Shown here in pieces: positions 36,250-45,025 of a stretch of 64,000 nucleotides of DNA. Positions within the stretch are counted from its first letter, which is position 1. Each line of letters opens with the position of its first letter. Location of the stretch: positions 712,415 through 776,414 of the forward strand of contig NZ_FQXC01000002.1 of NCBI RefSeq assembly GCF_900129875.1, given 5' to 3'. The notes under the pieces were generated by a model. That model was not told the origin of the DNA. It made no database searches and saw only the letters and a list, made by a program, of their open reading frames with translations. The position numbers were made by a program, and so were the translations under genes. This DNA comes from Marivita hallyeonensis (GTDB lineage: Bacteria > Pseudomonadota > Alphaproteobacteria > Rhodobacterales > Rhodobacteraceae).

Positions 36250-37767
36250 GTGGCTGGCGACGCGCTTTCCGTACGCGATTTGCAGAAATCGTTCGGCAAG
36301 AATCACGTTCTGCGCGGCATCGACCTGTCTTTGACACCGGGGTCGGTGACCGTTCTCATGGGGGCGAACGGCGCCGGAAAATCCACGCTTGTAAAAGTGA
36401 TCTGCGGCCACCACCCGGCGGATGGCGGCACGATGACGCTGGCCGGAGACCGCTTCACACCACATGACGCCGCCGATGCCATCCGAAAAGGCGTCGTTAC
36501 CGTGCATCAGTCGATTGATGACGGTGTGATCCCGGATCTGGACGTTGCCAATAACCTGATGCTCGACCGGTTGGTCGAACGCGGCCACGGGCTCTTTGTC
36601 CGGGAAACGCAGCTTCGCGAAGAAGCTGCCAAGGTCGCCGCAGCCATGGGCATCGACGTGAACCTCAAGGCGCGCGTGTCGGACCTCGCGGTCGCCGACC
36701 GGCAGATGATCGCCATTGCCCGGGCCATGGCGCGTGCGCCGAAGGTCCTGATCCTCGATGAGCCAACTTCGTCTTTGTCCGCTACCGAAGCCGACCGGCT
36801 CTTCGCGCTGATAGACCGGTTGCGCGACCAGGGCGTGGCGATCCTCTATATTTCGCATCGCATGTCGGACATCCGCCGTCTTGCCGACCGGATCGTCGTG
36901 ATGCGCGATGGCGCGATATCGGGCCTGTTCGAGACCGCGCCTCTCGATTACGAAGCCGCAGTGACCGCCATGTTGGGCCACCGGATGACAGAGGTGGACG
37001 TTACCGTGCAAGACGGAACAACGCCGGTGCTGGAACTGTCGGACCTGCGGCTACACAGCGGCGCTGCGCCCATCAACCTGGAGGCGCGCGATGGTGAGGT
37101 CGTCGCTCTTGTGGGCCTTCTCGGCAGCGGCAAGAGCCGTCTGGCGGAAATCCTGTTCGGCATGGCCGGCCCCGCGGCGGGGACCATGCGCATCAGCGGC
37201 GCTGCATATTCGCCAAGATCGGTAGAGGACGCCATCGCGCAAGGTGTGTTCCTGTCGCCAAAGGATCGCGGCACCAACGCCGTGGTCCCCGATTTCGGCA
37301 TCGCCGACAACATGACCCTGCCCTTCCTCAAAAGCCTCAGCGTCGGGTCCTTTCTCGACGCGCGCCGACAACGCGGCCGCACTCAAGCGATGGTCGACCA
37401 GCTTGGCATCGTCTGCCAGACGGTGACAGACAGCATCGGCACGCTGTCCGGCGGCAACCAGCAGAAGGTCATGATCGCCCGTTGGCTGCTGGAGCAGGCC
37501 AAGGTGCTCTTGCTCGACGAGCCGTTTCAGGGCGTCGATATCGGCGCGCGCCGCGATATCGGACGCCACATCCGGGCCACGGCCCAAGGACGGGCGACTC
37601 TGGTCTTCCTCGCCGAGATCGATGAGGCGCTGGAGATCGCGGACCGTATCGTCGTGCTGCACGAAAACGCCATCGTCGGGGAGCACCGGAACCAGAATAT
37701 CGACCTTGCGGCGCTGGTCGCCGACATCTCGGGGTCCGACATCCCGACGACGGGCGCACAACCATGA
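36250..37767 (+). CDS. Sugar ABC transporter ATPase, tandem domains
   Basis: A 505-residue RbsA-like double ATPase. Domain 1: GANGAGKSTLVKVI, VLILDEPTSSLSATE. Domain 2: GLLGSGKSRLAEIL with an intact Walker lysine, LSGGNQQKVMIARW and LLLDEPFQGVDIG. The GTG at 36250 has AGGGAGG upstream. Probably imports methylthioribose/5-deoxyribose or related sugars, given mtnK/mtnA opposite. Confidence 0.93.
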   Translation: MAGDALSVRDLQKSFGKNHVLRGIDLSLTPGSVTVLMGANGAGKSTLVKVICGHHPADGGTMTLAGDRFTPHDAADAIRKGVVTVHQSIDDGVIPDLDVANNLMLDRLVERGHGLFVRETQLREEAAKVAAAMGIDVNLKARVSDLAVADRQMIAIARAMARAPKVLILDEPTSSLSATEADRLFALIDRLRDQGVAILYISHRMSDIRRLADRIVVMRDGAISGLFETAPLDYEAAVTAMLGHRMTEVDVTVQDGTTPVLELSDLRLHSGAAPINLEARDGEVVALVGLLGSGKSRLAEILFGMAGPAAGTMRISGAAYSPRSVEDAIAQGVFLSPKDRGTNAVVPDFGIADNMTLPFLKSLSVGSFLDARRQRGRTQAMVDQLGIVCQTVTDSIGTLSGGNQQKVMIARWLLEQAKVLLLDEPFQGVDIGARRDIGRHIRATAQGRATLVFLAEIDEALEIADRIVVLHENAIVGEHRNQNIDLAALVADISGSDIPTTGAQP

Positions 37768-38774
37768 ACGACCGCCTTCTCGACTTCGCCATTCGCTATG
37801 GATTTCTCATCCTGCTCGTCGGTCTGATCGTCTATTTCAGCCTCGCCGCGCCCGGGTTCTTCGGGCCGCTTTCCGCCGCTTTTGTCCTGCAATCGGTGGC
37901 CATCACCGGCATCCTCGCGCTTGGTGTGACCTGCACGCTCGTGGTTGGCGGCTTCGACCTGTCCATCGGAGCCGTGGCCACATCTGCGCTGATGCTGTCG
38001 GCCTATTCCATGGTGATCCTCGAACACTCCGCAATCGTTGCCGTAGCGCTCTGCCTCGGCATGGGGGCGCTTGTGGGCTTCATCAACGGGCTGCTGATCG
38101 TGAAGTTCAGGGTGCCGGACCTGCTGGCCACGCTGGGCATGATGTTCCTGCTTATCGGTCTGCAACGCATCCCGACCCAGGGCAATTCCATTGCTACTGG
38201 CATGACGCTGAACGACGGCACAGTGGCCGAGGGCACATTCTCTGCCGCTTTCCTGTGGTTGGGTCGCCACCGGTTTGATCTTTTCATCGAACGCCTCCTA
38301 CCGATGCCGGTTGTGATCTTCATCGGCATCGCGGTCCTGATCTGGCTCTTCCTCGGCTTCACCCGGCACGGTCGGCTGATGTACGCCATCGGATCGAATG
38401 CACGAGCGGCAAGCCTCGTGGGCACACCCGTCAACGCCTACAAGATCGCGGCCTACATGATTTCGGGTGTCACCGCATCCATCGGGGGTATCCTGCTGGC
38501 CGCGCGCCTTGGACGGGGCGACATTGCCAGCGGGAACAACCTTCTTCTCGACAGCGTCGCCGCCGCGCTAATCGGCTTTGCGGTGCTTGGTGCCGCACGA
38601 CCCAATGCCTTCGGCACCGCCATCGGTGCGCTCTTCGTCGGCATCCTTCTGCAAGGCATGACGATGATGAACGCGCCCTACTACACTCAGGATTTCGTCA
38701 AGGGCGCGGTGCTTGTCGCCGCCCTTGTCTTCACCTTCTACCTGTCCTCGCGCCGCACGGGCGCGGGACACTGA
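37764..38774 (+). CDS. Sugar ABC transporter permease
   Basis: A 336-residue RbsC-like permease: LVVGGFDLSIGAVATSALML, FINGLLIVKFRVPDLLATLGMMFLLIG and GSNARAASLVGTPVNAYK. ATGA overlap with the ATPase. Only one permease gene is present, so a homodimer is likely, unlike the two-permease importer at 26644-28666. Confidence 0.93.
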   Translation: MNDRLLDFAIRYGFLILLVGLIVYFSLAAPGFFGPLSAAFVLQSVAITGILALGVTCTLVVGGFDLSIGAVATSALMLSAYSMVILEHSAIVAVALCLGMGALVGFINGLLIVKFRVPDLLATLGMMFLLIGLQRIPTQGNSIATGMTLNDGTVAEGTFSAAFLWLGRHRFDLFIERLLPMPVVIFIGIAVLIWLFLGFTRHGRLMYAIGSNARAASLVGTPVNAYKIAAYMISGVTASIGGILLAARLGRGDIASGNNLLLDSVAAALIGFAVLGAARPNAFGTAIGALFVGILLQGMTMMNAPYYTQDFVKGAVLVAALVFTFYLSSRRTGAGH

Positions 38775-38800
38775 CAATCAGCGATAGGGAGGATATCAAC

Positions 38801-39841
38801 ATGCTGAGACGTCACTTCATGGCCCTGGCCAGCGCGACAAGCCTCGCGCTTGGCGCAGGCGCGGCGGCGGCGCAAGAGGCCCCTGCCCCGCTCGACAATC
38901 CCGGCGACGTGACCATCGCGCTGGTGCGATACCTGTCCACGGGCGACTTCTTTCAGGCCTACCTGTCCGGGGTCGAAAATCAGGCCGCGGCGCTTGGTGT
39001 GAACCTGCGGGTCTTCGACAGCCGACAGGATGCCGCGCTGCAGGCCGACATGGTCGATCAGGCCATCGCCTTGGGCGTGGACGGGATCGTCATCCAGCAC
39101 GGTCTGACCGAGTCGATGCGCGAAGCTGCCCAACGCGCCGTCGATGCGGGCATCAAGGTCGTCGCCTTTGACGTGAATGTCGAAAACGAGGCCATCCCGC
39201 AGATCGAACAGTCCGACTACTTGCTCGGCAAACTCGCGCTTGAACAGGCGATAGAAGACAACGGCGACAGCTTCGCGGCTGGCTATGTCTACGTTCCGGG
39301 CATCGCGCCGCTCGACCGTCGCCACGTCGCGTGGGAAGAGGTGAAAGAGGCCAACCCGGGCATCACCGAAGCGGCCCGTATCGGCACGCTCGACAATCCG
39401 ATTGCCAACTCGAACGCCAATCAGGCACGCGCGGCGCTGCAAGCGAACCCGAATATCAGCGTCTTCTTCGCGCCCTATAATGAGTTCGCCAAGGGCGTAA
39501 AGATCGCGGCAGACGAGCTCGGCATCGGCGGCGATCTGAGCATCTATTCCGCCGACATCTCGACAGCCGACATTGCGCTCATGCGCGAGGCCGGAAGTGG
39601 ATGGAAAGCCACCGTCGCCACCAACCCGGCCGTGGTCGGGGAGGTCTCGGTCCGCGCGCTCGCGCTGATGCTGGCGGGCGAAGACCCCGGCGCGTCGGTG
39701 ATCGTGCCGCCGACGCTCATCACGCAGGCTTTCCTGAATGATGAGGACATCCGCAACATGGAGGACCTCGGTTCGAAGATGCCCCAGTTCCAGCATGCCG
39801 ATGTGGCGATGGCCGACTGGATGCCGCTGCCGCCGCGCTGA
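38801..39841 (+). CDS. Sugar ABC transporter periplasmic binding protein
   Basis: A 346-residue type I binding protein. The leader MLRRHFMALASATSLALGAGAAAA has a twin-arginine start (RRHF) that might direct Tat export, though Sec export is also possible. The body has VTIALVRYLSTGDFFQAYLSGVENQAAALG, AIALGVDGIVIQHGL and SADISTADIALMREAGSGWKATVATNP. AGGGAGGA precedes the ATG. Ligand inferred: methylthioribose or 5-deoxyribose. Confidence 0.92.
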   Translation: MLRRHFMALASATSLALGAGAAAAQEAPAPLDNPGDVTIALVRYLSTGDFFQAYLSGVENQAAALGVNLRVFDSRQDAALQADMVDQAIALGVDGIVIQHGLTESMREAAQRAVDAGIKVVAFDVNVENEAIPQIEQSDYLLGKLALEQAIEDNGDSFAAGYVYVPGIAPLDRRHVAWEEVKEANPGITEAARIGTLDNPIANSNANQARAALQANPNISVFFAPYNEFAKGVKIAADELGIGGDLSIYSADISTADIALMREAGSGWKATVATNPAVVGEVSVRALALMLAGEDPGASVIVPPTLITQAFLNDEDIRNMEDLGSKMPQFQHADVAMADWMPLPPR

Positions 39842-39850
39842 CCTTACACC

Positions 39851-39878
39851 GCCCGGTTCCGCCCATGCGGGATCGGGC
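39851..39878 (+). repeat. Long hairpin after the binding-protein gene
   Basis: GCCCG-g-TTCCGC, loop ccat, GCGGGA-t-CGGGC: 11 pairs (one G-U) with one internal mismatch, between the binding protein and the RbsD/FucU gene. No U-tract; likely an mRNA 3' stabiliser or partial terminator. Confidence 0.55.
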
Positions 39879-39899
39879 ACCGCCTGACGGAGACCGCAT

Positions 39900-40343
39900 A
39901 TGCTGATCGGAATTGACCCGCGCGTCACCCCCGAGCTTCTCTCGACCCTGGCCCTGATGGGGCATGGCGACGAGATCGTCATTGCCGACCGCAACTACCC
40001 GGCGACATGGTCCGCCGCTGGCTGCATCGAGACGCAGGTGATCCAGTATCCCGGCCATGACGCAGTGCACGTCGCCGACCTCATCACGACGCTTATGCCG
40101 CTTGATACCTTTCACACCCATTCCGTGCTGCGGATGGAGATCGACGGCGAACCCGACACCCTGTCGGATGCCCATACTGCCGTGTGGGAGCTTCTGGGTC
40201 CGCGACTGCCCGAGGGCGGCATCCTCGCAAGCCTTGAACGGCAGGCTTTCTATCGCCGTGCGGGCCACAGCTTTGCCGTGGTGCAGTGCTCCGAGGACCG
40301 CCCCTTCGGCTGCTTCATCCTGCGCAAGGGCGTGATCTTCTAA
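39900..40343 (+). CDS. RbsD/FucU-family sugar mutarotase
   Basis: A 147-residue RbsD/FucU protein: the N-terminal GIDPRVTPELLSTLALMGHGDEIVIADRNYPA holds the conserved catalytic histidine, and YRRAGHSFAVVQCSEDRPFGCFILRKG is the C-terminal block. Such enzymes interconvert pyranose, furanose or anomers of free sugars. In this cluster it would present the imported (thio/deoxy)pentose in the anomer used by MtnK. GGAG lies before the ATG. Confidence 0.92.
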   Translation: MLIGIDPRVTPELLSTLALMGHGDEIVIADRNYPATWSAAGCIETQVIQYPGHDAVHVADLITTLMPLDTFHTHSVLRMEIDGEPDTLSDAHTAVWELLGPRLPEGGILASLERQAFYRRAGHSFAVVQCSEDRPFGCFILRKGVIF

Positions 40344-40392
40344 AGCATCGGAAGTGATGCAAAAACAGGCAATTGGCCGCTCTCGGTCATCC

Positions 40393-40413
40393 TGCGACTG
40401 AAACACTGTCGCA
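40393..40413. repeat. Inverted repeat upstream of nasT
   Basis: TGCGAC-N9-GTCGCA, a perfect 6-bp palindrome about 55 bp before the nasT start; a possible regulator site or hairpin. A smaller GCATC/GATGC repeat lies at 40345-40360. No clear promoter hexamers were found in this interval. Confidence 0.35.
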
Positions 40414-40465
40414 CTGAGCCAGTTTGCCTTGCCGCGCACAAAACACCGTCGCAAAACTGCGCGGC

Positions 40466-41050
40466 ATGGCAGACCGGCTTACAGTTGTGGTGGTGGAAGA
40501 GGATCGGGATCGCGCGATTGCGATTGTCGATGCGCTCAAGGCATCCGAGGACTGCGACGTTTTCGTCATCGGCAACGTGTCGGGTCTTGCGCGCCAGATC
40601 GCGGCGCATGAACCGGATGTGGTTCTGATCGACATCGACAATCCGACCCGTGACATGCTCGAAGAGCTGACACTGGCATCCGGACCGTTGGAGCGCCCCG
40701 TCGCGATGTTCGTCTCTGGCGCGGCAGGTGGATTGGCGACCGCCGCGATTGAGGCGGGTGTGTCCGCCTATGTCGTTGACGGGCTGAAGGCCGAACGCCT
40801 GAAACCGATCATGGACGCCGCCATCGCGCGCTTCCAGATGGTGCGCCAGATGCGCACCGAACTGGCCGAGACGCGACGCGCGCTGGAAGAACGCAAGGTG
40901 ATCGACCGCGCCAAAGGCGTTTTGATGAAAGCGCGCGGCGTGGGCGAGGAAGAAGCCTATGCCATGCTGCGCAAAACCGCGATGGACCAGGGGCGCAAGG
41001 TGGCCGATGTGGCCGAGGCTTTGGTCACGGCCTCTGGGTTACTGTCGTGA
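40466..41050 (+). CDS. nasT: ANTAR response regulator / antiterminator NasT
   Basis: A 194-residue protein: an N-terminal receiver-like domain (VVVVEEDRDRAIAIVDAL, VVLIDIDNPTRDML) and a C-terminal ANTAR RNA-binding domain (ERKVIDRAKGVLMKARGVGEEEAYAMLRKTAMDQGRKVADVAEAL split across residues 138-185). NasT binds the nitrate-operon leader RNA and prevents termination; NasS sequesters it when nitrate is absent. The ATG at 40466 is chosen over an upstream TTG. Overlaps nasS. Confidence 0.93.
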   Translation: MADRLTVVVVEEDRDRAIAIVDALKASEDCDVFVIGNVSGLARQIAAHEPDVVLIDIDNPTRDMLEELTLASGPLERPVAMFVSGAAGGLATAAIEAGVSAYVVDGLKAERLKPIMDAAIARFQMVRQMRTELAETRRALEERKVIDRAKGVLMKARGVGEEEAYAMLRKTAMDQGRKVADVAEALVTASGLLS

Positions 41051-42222
41051 AGACCGTCACTCTCCCTGTCGCCTACATGCCTTTGGTCGATGCCGCGCCG
41101 TTGATCGTGGCGCAAGACCTGGGATTTGCCGAAGCGGAGGGGTTGTCGCTCGATCTGATCGCGGCACCGTCATGGTCATCCGTTCGTGACATGCTCGCTT
41201 TCGGCCGCGTCGATGCAGCCCACATGCTGTCCCCCGTCCCGGTGGCGATGGCGCTAGGGCTGGGCGGTGTCCGGACGGCCCTGTCCGCCGTGTCGGTCAC
41301 ATCTGTGAACGGCAACGTCATCGGGGTCGGTCGCCCACTCGAAGACAAACTGCGCAGCGCGGGGCACGACTTCAGCTTCGATGACGCCGCCCATGCAGGG
41401 GCCGCCTTGGCCTCTGTGATCGACGACAGACTGACCGTCGGCGTCCCGTTCCCGTTCTCCATGCATGTCGAGCTGTTGCACTACTGGTTCGAGAATACGC
41501 CACTTGCCGGATTGGACGTCACCATCCGCGTGGTACCTCCGCCACTGATGGCACAGGCGATGGCTGCCGGTGAGATCGACGCTTTCTGCGTGGGCGAACC
41601 ATGGGGCTCGGTCACCGTGGAGTCCGGTGCCGGGGCACTCCTCTTGCCTGCGAAGTCCATTTGGGCCTTTGCACCGGAAAAGGTGCTGGCCGTGCGGTCG
41701 GATTGGGCCGAGACCGAACCGCATCTCCTCGGTCGCCTGATGCGCGCCACCTTCAAAGCCGGGCGCTGGTTGTCCTTGCCGGAAAGCCGCACCGCTGCAG
41801 CGACATTGTTGTCCCGAAAGGAATATCTCGACGTATCGTCCGAGCTGATCGACAGGGCTTTGTCTGGGCGATTGACCATTTCCAGCAACGGAGACCAGCG
41901 CCAGGTTGACGATCTGCTGGAGTTCAATGCGGGTGCCGCCAATTTCCCGTGGCGCAGTCAGGCGAAATGGATCGGCGCGCGTATGGCTCAGCGCAGCGGG
42001 TTCGACGTGGGTGAAGCAATGCGCGCGGCGGGCTCGGTCTTCAGGTCTGATCTATACCGGCAGGAATTGAGCCAAACGACATCTGACATGCCCGGCGCGT
42101 CGGAGAAGCTGGAGGGCTCTCTGGCTCACGCGACAGCGGTGGCGTCGGAAACCGGACGGTTGATTCTGCATCCCGACCGCTTCTTCGACGGACGCATTTT
42201 TGATCCGTCCGCGAAAAGCTGA
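41047..42222 (+). CDS. nasS: Nitrate sensor protein NasS (NrtA-like, cytoplasmic)
   Basis: A 391-residue NrtA/CmpA-fold protein without a signal peptide: VTLPVAYMPLVDAAPLIVAQDLGFAEAEGL, DAAHMLSPVPVAMALGLGG and the ligand-region FCVGEPWGSVTVE. The lack of a leader and the pairing with nasT mark it as the sensor rather than the transport protein. GTG start overlaps the nasT stop (GTGA). Nitrate binding releases NasT. Confidence 0.92.
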   Translation: MKTVTLPVAYMPLVDAAPLIVAQDLGFAEAEGLSLDLIAAPSWSSVRDMLAFGRVDAAHMLSPVPVAMALGLGGVRTALSAVSVTSVNGNVIGVGRPLEDKLRSAGHDFSFDDAAHAGAALASVIDDRLTVGVPFPFSMHVELLHYWFENTPLAGLDVTIRVVPPPLMAQAMAAGEIDAFCVGEPWGSVTVESGAGALLLPAKSIWAFAPEKVLAVRSDWAETEPHLLGRLMRATFKAGRWLSLPESRTAAATLLSRKEYLDVSSELIDRALSGRLTISSNGDQRQVDDLLEFNAGAANFPWRSQAKWIGARMAQRSGFDVGEAMRAAGSVFRSDLYRQELSQTTSDMPGASEKLEGSLAHATAVASETGRLILHPDRFFDGRIFDPSAKS

Positions 42223-42309
42223 CCAAAAAATAATCACTTTCACGTCTACCCATGCTGCAACGCAGCACGATGGTCGTAATTCATCAGATTTTCATTGCCG
42301 CAGCGCAGA

Positions 42310-42378
42310 GCCGTTGGATACATCTCCCTCATCGAAGGCAATGGCGTCTCCGATCCGAATTTTCCCACTGAACGGGAA
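42310..42378 (+). promoter_or_regulatory. Candidate ANTAR-target stem-loops in the nrtA leader
   Basis: Two stem-loops precede the terminator. First, GCCGTTG (42310-42316) pairs with CAATGGC (42339-42345). Second, TTCCC-ACTGAAC-GGGAA (42362-42378), whose loop begins A..G as in ANTAR-recognised hexaloops (A at position 1, G at 4). The first is the weaker assignment. Confidence 0.5.
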
Positions 42379-42390
42379 CATCCTGAGCAA

Positions 42391-42439
42391 AGCCGCTCGA
42401 CCCTCTGTCTGATCGACAGGGTGTGTCAGCGGCTTTTTT
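42391..42439 (+). terminator. Intrinsic terminator / attenuator before nrtA
   Basis: GCCGCT (42392-42397) pairs with AGCGGC (42428-42433) and is followed by T6. Inside, ACCCT-c-TGTC pairs with GACAGGGT over a TGATC loop. A long stem with a U-tract placed 45 bp before nrtA is the expected NasT-controlled attenuator. Confidence 0.85.
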
Positions 42440-42484
42440 GTTTTTCCGGCCCTCCCCGGCCACCACACGTAGGAGACATCTCCC

Positions 42485-43846
42485 ATGATACGCTTGATCG
42501 CGGCTCTTGCTGCCACCACCGCGCTCTCTTCCCCGCTGCTTGCGCAGGATCTCGAAAAGGACGAGCTGACCTTCGGCTTCATCAAACTGACCGATATGGC
42601 GCCTTTGGCCGTTGCTTATGAACAGGGCTACTTCCTTGACGAAGGCCTGTTCGTCACGCTTGAGGCACAGGCGAACTGGAAGGTGCTTCTGGACGGTGTG
42701 ATCGGCGGGCAGCTTGACGGTGCTCACATGCTTGCGGGACAACCGCTTGCGGCGACCATTGGCTACGGGACGGAAGCCCACATTATCACGCCCTTCTCGA
42801 TGGATCTGAACGGCAACGGCATCACCGTGTCGAACGAAATCTGGGAACAGATGCGCCCGCATATCCCCTCGATGGAAGACGGTCGTCCGCAACACCCGAT
42901 CAGCGCAGCCGCTCTGAAGCCGGTGGTCGAAGATTTCCAGGCGCGCGGCGAGCCGTTCAACATGGGCATGGTGTTTCCGGTGTCCACCCACAACTACGAA
43001 CTGCGCTACTGGCTGGCCGCCGGTGGTCTGGAGCCGGGTTATTACTCGCCCGAGAACATCTCCGGCCAGATCGGTGCGGACGTGTTCCTCTCCGTAACCC
43101 CGCCGCCACAGATGCCTGCGACACTCGAAGCCGGAACCATCCACGGCTACTGCGTCGGTGAACCGTGGAACCAGCAGGCCGTGTTTAAGGGCATCGGCGT
43201 GCCGGTCATCACCGATTATCAACTTTGGAAGAACAATCCCGAGAAAGTCTTTGGAATTACCAAAGAATTCGCGGATGAAAATCCGAACACCACAAAGGCC
43301 GTCGTCAAGGCGCTGATCCGCGCAGCGATGTGGCTCGATGAAAACGACAACGCCAACCGCCCCGAAGCGGTGGAGATCCTGTCCCGCCCCGAATATGTGG
43401 GCGCCGATTACGACGTCATCGCCAACTCCATGACGGGCTTTTTCGAGTTCGAAAAGGGCGACAAACGCGATATCCCCGACTTCAACGTTTTCTTCCGCTA
43501 CAACGCGACCTACCCGTTCTATTCGGACGCCGTCTGGTACCTGACCCAGATGCGCCGCTGGGGTCAGATCGCAGAGCCCAAGCCGGATAGCTGGTACGAC
43601 GAGATCGCGAAGTCGGTCTACAAGCCGGACATCTACCTGGACGCCGCACGCGCCCTGGTCGACGAGGGACTGGCAAACGAAGCAGACTTCCCGTGGGACA
43701 GCGACGGTTACAAAGCCGCCACGCCCGCAGAGGACATCATCGACGGGATTCCCTACGACGGCCGGTCCCCGAACGCCTACCTCGAAAGCCTGCCGATTGG
43801 TCTGAAAGGTGAGCAGATCGTCGTTGGAAACGAAATCCAAGGCTGA
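42485..43846 (+). CDS. nrtA: Nitrate ABC transporter substrate-binding protein
   Basis: A 453-residue NrtA/CmpA-family protein with signal peptide [20 protein letters not shown] (no lipobox cysteine, so periplasmic rather than membrane-anchored). Motifs: [52 protein letters not shown] and [21 protein letters not shown] precedes the ATG. First structural gene of the nitrate assimilation operon, after the attenuator. Confidence 0.94.
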   Translation: MIRLIAALAATTALSSPLLAQDLEKDELTFGFIKLTDMAPLAVAYEQGYFLDEGLFVTLEAQANWKVLLDGVIGGQLDGAHMLAGQPLAATIGYGTEAHIITPFSMDLNGNGITVSNEIWEQMRPHIPSMEDGRPQHPISAAALKPVVEDFQARGEPFNMGMVFPVSTHNYELRYWLAAGGLEPGYYSPENISGQIGADVFLSVTPPPQMPATLEAGTIHGYCVGEPWNQQAVFKGIGVPVITDYQLWKNNPEKVFGITKEFADENPNTTKAVVKALIRAAMWLDENDNANRPEAVEILSRPEYVGADYDVIANSMTGFFEFEKGDKRDIPDFNVFFRYNATYPFYSDAVWYLTQMRRWGQIAEPKPDSWYDEIAKSVYKPDIYLDAARALVDEGLANEADFPWDSDGYKAATPAEDIIDGIPYDGRSPNAYLESLPIGLKGEQIVVGNEIQG

Positions 43847-43853
43847 CACGGCC

Positions 43854-43915
43854 GCGCGCTCATCGAGCCTTTCGGCTCTCTTCGCAAAGAGCTCGATCAC
43901 GAGCGATGAGCGCGC
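43854..43915 (+). repeat. Fully paired four-way junction RNA/DNA element between nrtA and nrtB
   Basis: An outer 12-bp stem, GCGCGCTCATCG (43854-43865) with CGATGAGCGCGC (43904-43915), encloses three directly adjacent hairpins: AGCC-tttc-GGCT, CTCTT-cgca-AAGAG and CTCG-atca-CGAG. Apart from three 4-nt loops every base of the 62 is paired. It begins 7 bases after the nrtA stop and ends 27 bases before nrtB. Confidence 0.9.
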
Positions 43916-43942
43916 CAGCCCATCCATTAAGGACGCGACCCG

Positions 43943-45019
43943 ATGACAACCGTCGATCCGAATTTCTCTGACGTTGCAGACCGCGAAGCGCGCAAAGCCC
44001 GTCTGTTCACACGCATCAATGCTGCCGACAAATGGTTCCAGGTTCTGGGTCTGAGTTGGCTCACCCCCATCCTGAAAGCCGCCGCCGGGGACAACCCGCA
44101 AGCGCAGGTCAAGGAAATCTGGCGCCTGCTGATCGTTCCGATCCTCGCCATCTGCGCCTTCCTCATGCTTTGGGCCACCCTCGCACCGAAAGTGCAAACC
44201 TCGCTCGGCGCGGTCCCCGGACCAGCGCAGGTCTGGGAAGAAGCGGTAAACCTGCATGAAGACGCGCTCGACAAAGCGGCGAAGAAGGCCGATTTCGAAG
44301 CGAAGGTCGCAGAACTGAACGAACGCCGCATCGCCAACGGGCAGGAACCGCGCGAACGCGCCTATACAGGCGCGCCGACCTACTACCAGCAGATTTGGAC
44401 GTCGATCCAAACCGTGTTCTTCGGCTTCCTGATCGCGACGGTTGTCGCCGTGCCGCTGGGCATCGCCGCCGGTCTGTCACCGACCGCCAACGCAGCGCTC
44501 AACCCGTTGATCCAAATCTTCAAACCGGTCTCACCACTTGCATGGCTGCCGATTGTGACGATGGTCGTCTCGGCCCTGGCAGCAGCCGAAGGCGGATTAT
44601 TTGCCAAAAGCTTTGTCATCTCCGCGGTCACTGTGACGCTCTGCTCGCTCTGGCCGACGCTGATCAACACCGCGCTTGGCGTGGCTTCCATCGACAAGGA
44701 CCTGATCAACGTCTCCAAGGTGTTGAAAATGAACACCTATACCAAGATCACGAAGCTGGTCCTTCCGTCGGCGCTGCCGCTCATCTTCACCGGTTTGCGC
44801 CTGTCGTTGGGCGTTGGCTGGATGGTGCTCATCGCGGCAGAGATGCTCGCGCAGAACCCGGGCCTCGGCAAGTTTGTGTGGGACGAGTTTCAGAACGGAT
44901 CGTCTTCCTCACTCGCCAAGATCATGGTGGCTGTGCTCACCATCGGCATCATCGGCTTCCTCTTGGACCGCGTGATGTACGCCCTGCAGTCGCTCTTCAC
45001 CTTCTCGAACAATCGGTGA
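43943..45019 (+). CDS. nrtB: Nitrate ABC transporter permease
   Basis: A 358-residue permease of the NrtB/SsuC family. An N-terminal soluble/TM extension is followed by VFFGFLIATVVAVPLGIAAGLSP, the EAA-type loop KVLKMNTYTKITKLVLPSALPLIFTGLRLSLG and GWMVLIAAEMLAQNPGLGKFVWDEF. About six or seven membrane segments. Follows nrtA across the structured spacer. Confidence 0.94.
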   Translation: MTTVDPNFSDVADREARKARLFTRINAADKWFQVLGLSWLTPILKAAAGDNPQAQVKEIWRLLIVPILAICAFLMLWATLAPKVQTSLGAVPGPAQVWEEAVNLHEDALDKAAKKADFEAKVAELNERRIANGQEPRERAYTGAPTYYQQIWTSIQTVFFGFLIATVVAVPLGIAAGLSPTANAALNPLIQIFKPVSPLAWLPIVTMVVSALAAAEGGLFAKSFVISAVTVTLCSLWPTLINTALGVASIDKDLINVSKVLKMNTYTKITKLVLPSALPLIFTGLRLSLGVGWMVLIAAEMLAQNPGLGKFVWDEFQNGSSSSLAKIMVAVLTIGIIGFLLDRVMYALQSLFTFSNNR

Positions 45020-45025
45020 TCTCAG

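Noticed and set aside
41047..42222. Second nitrate-binding transport protein
   Set aside because: No signal peptide and overlapping with nasT; it is the cytoplasmic sensor NasS.
43854..43915. Intrinsic terminator or tRNA-like gene
   Set aside because: No U-tract follows it. The cloverleaf outline lacks a 7-bp acceptor stem, CCA end, conserved T-loop and anticodon-loop features, and its closing stem is 12 bp.
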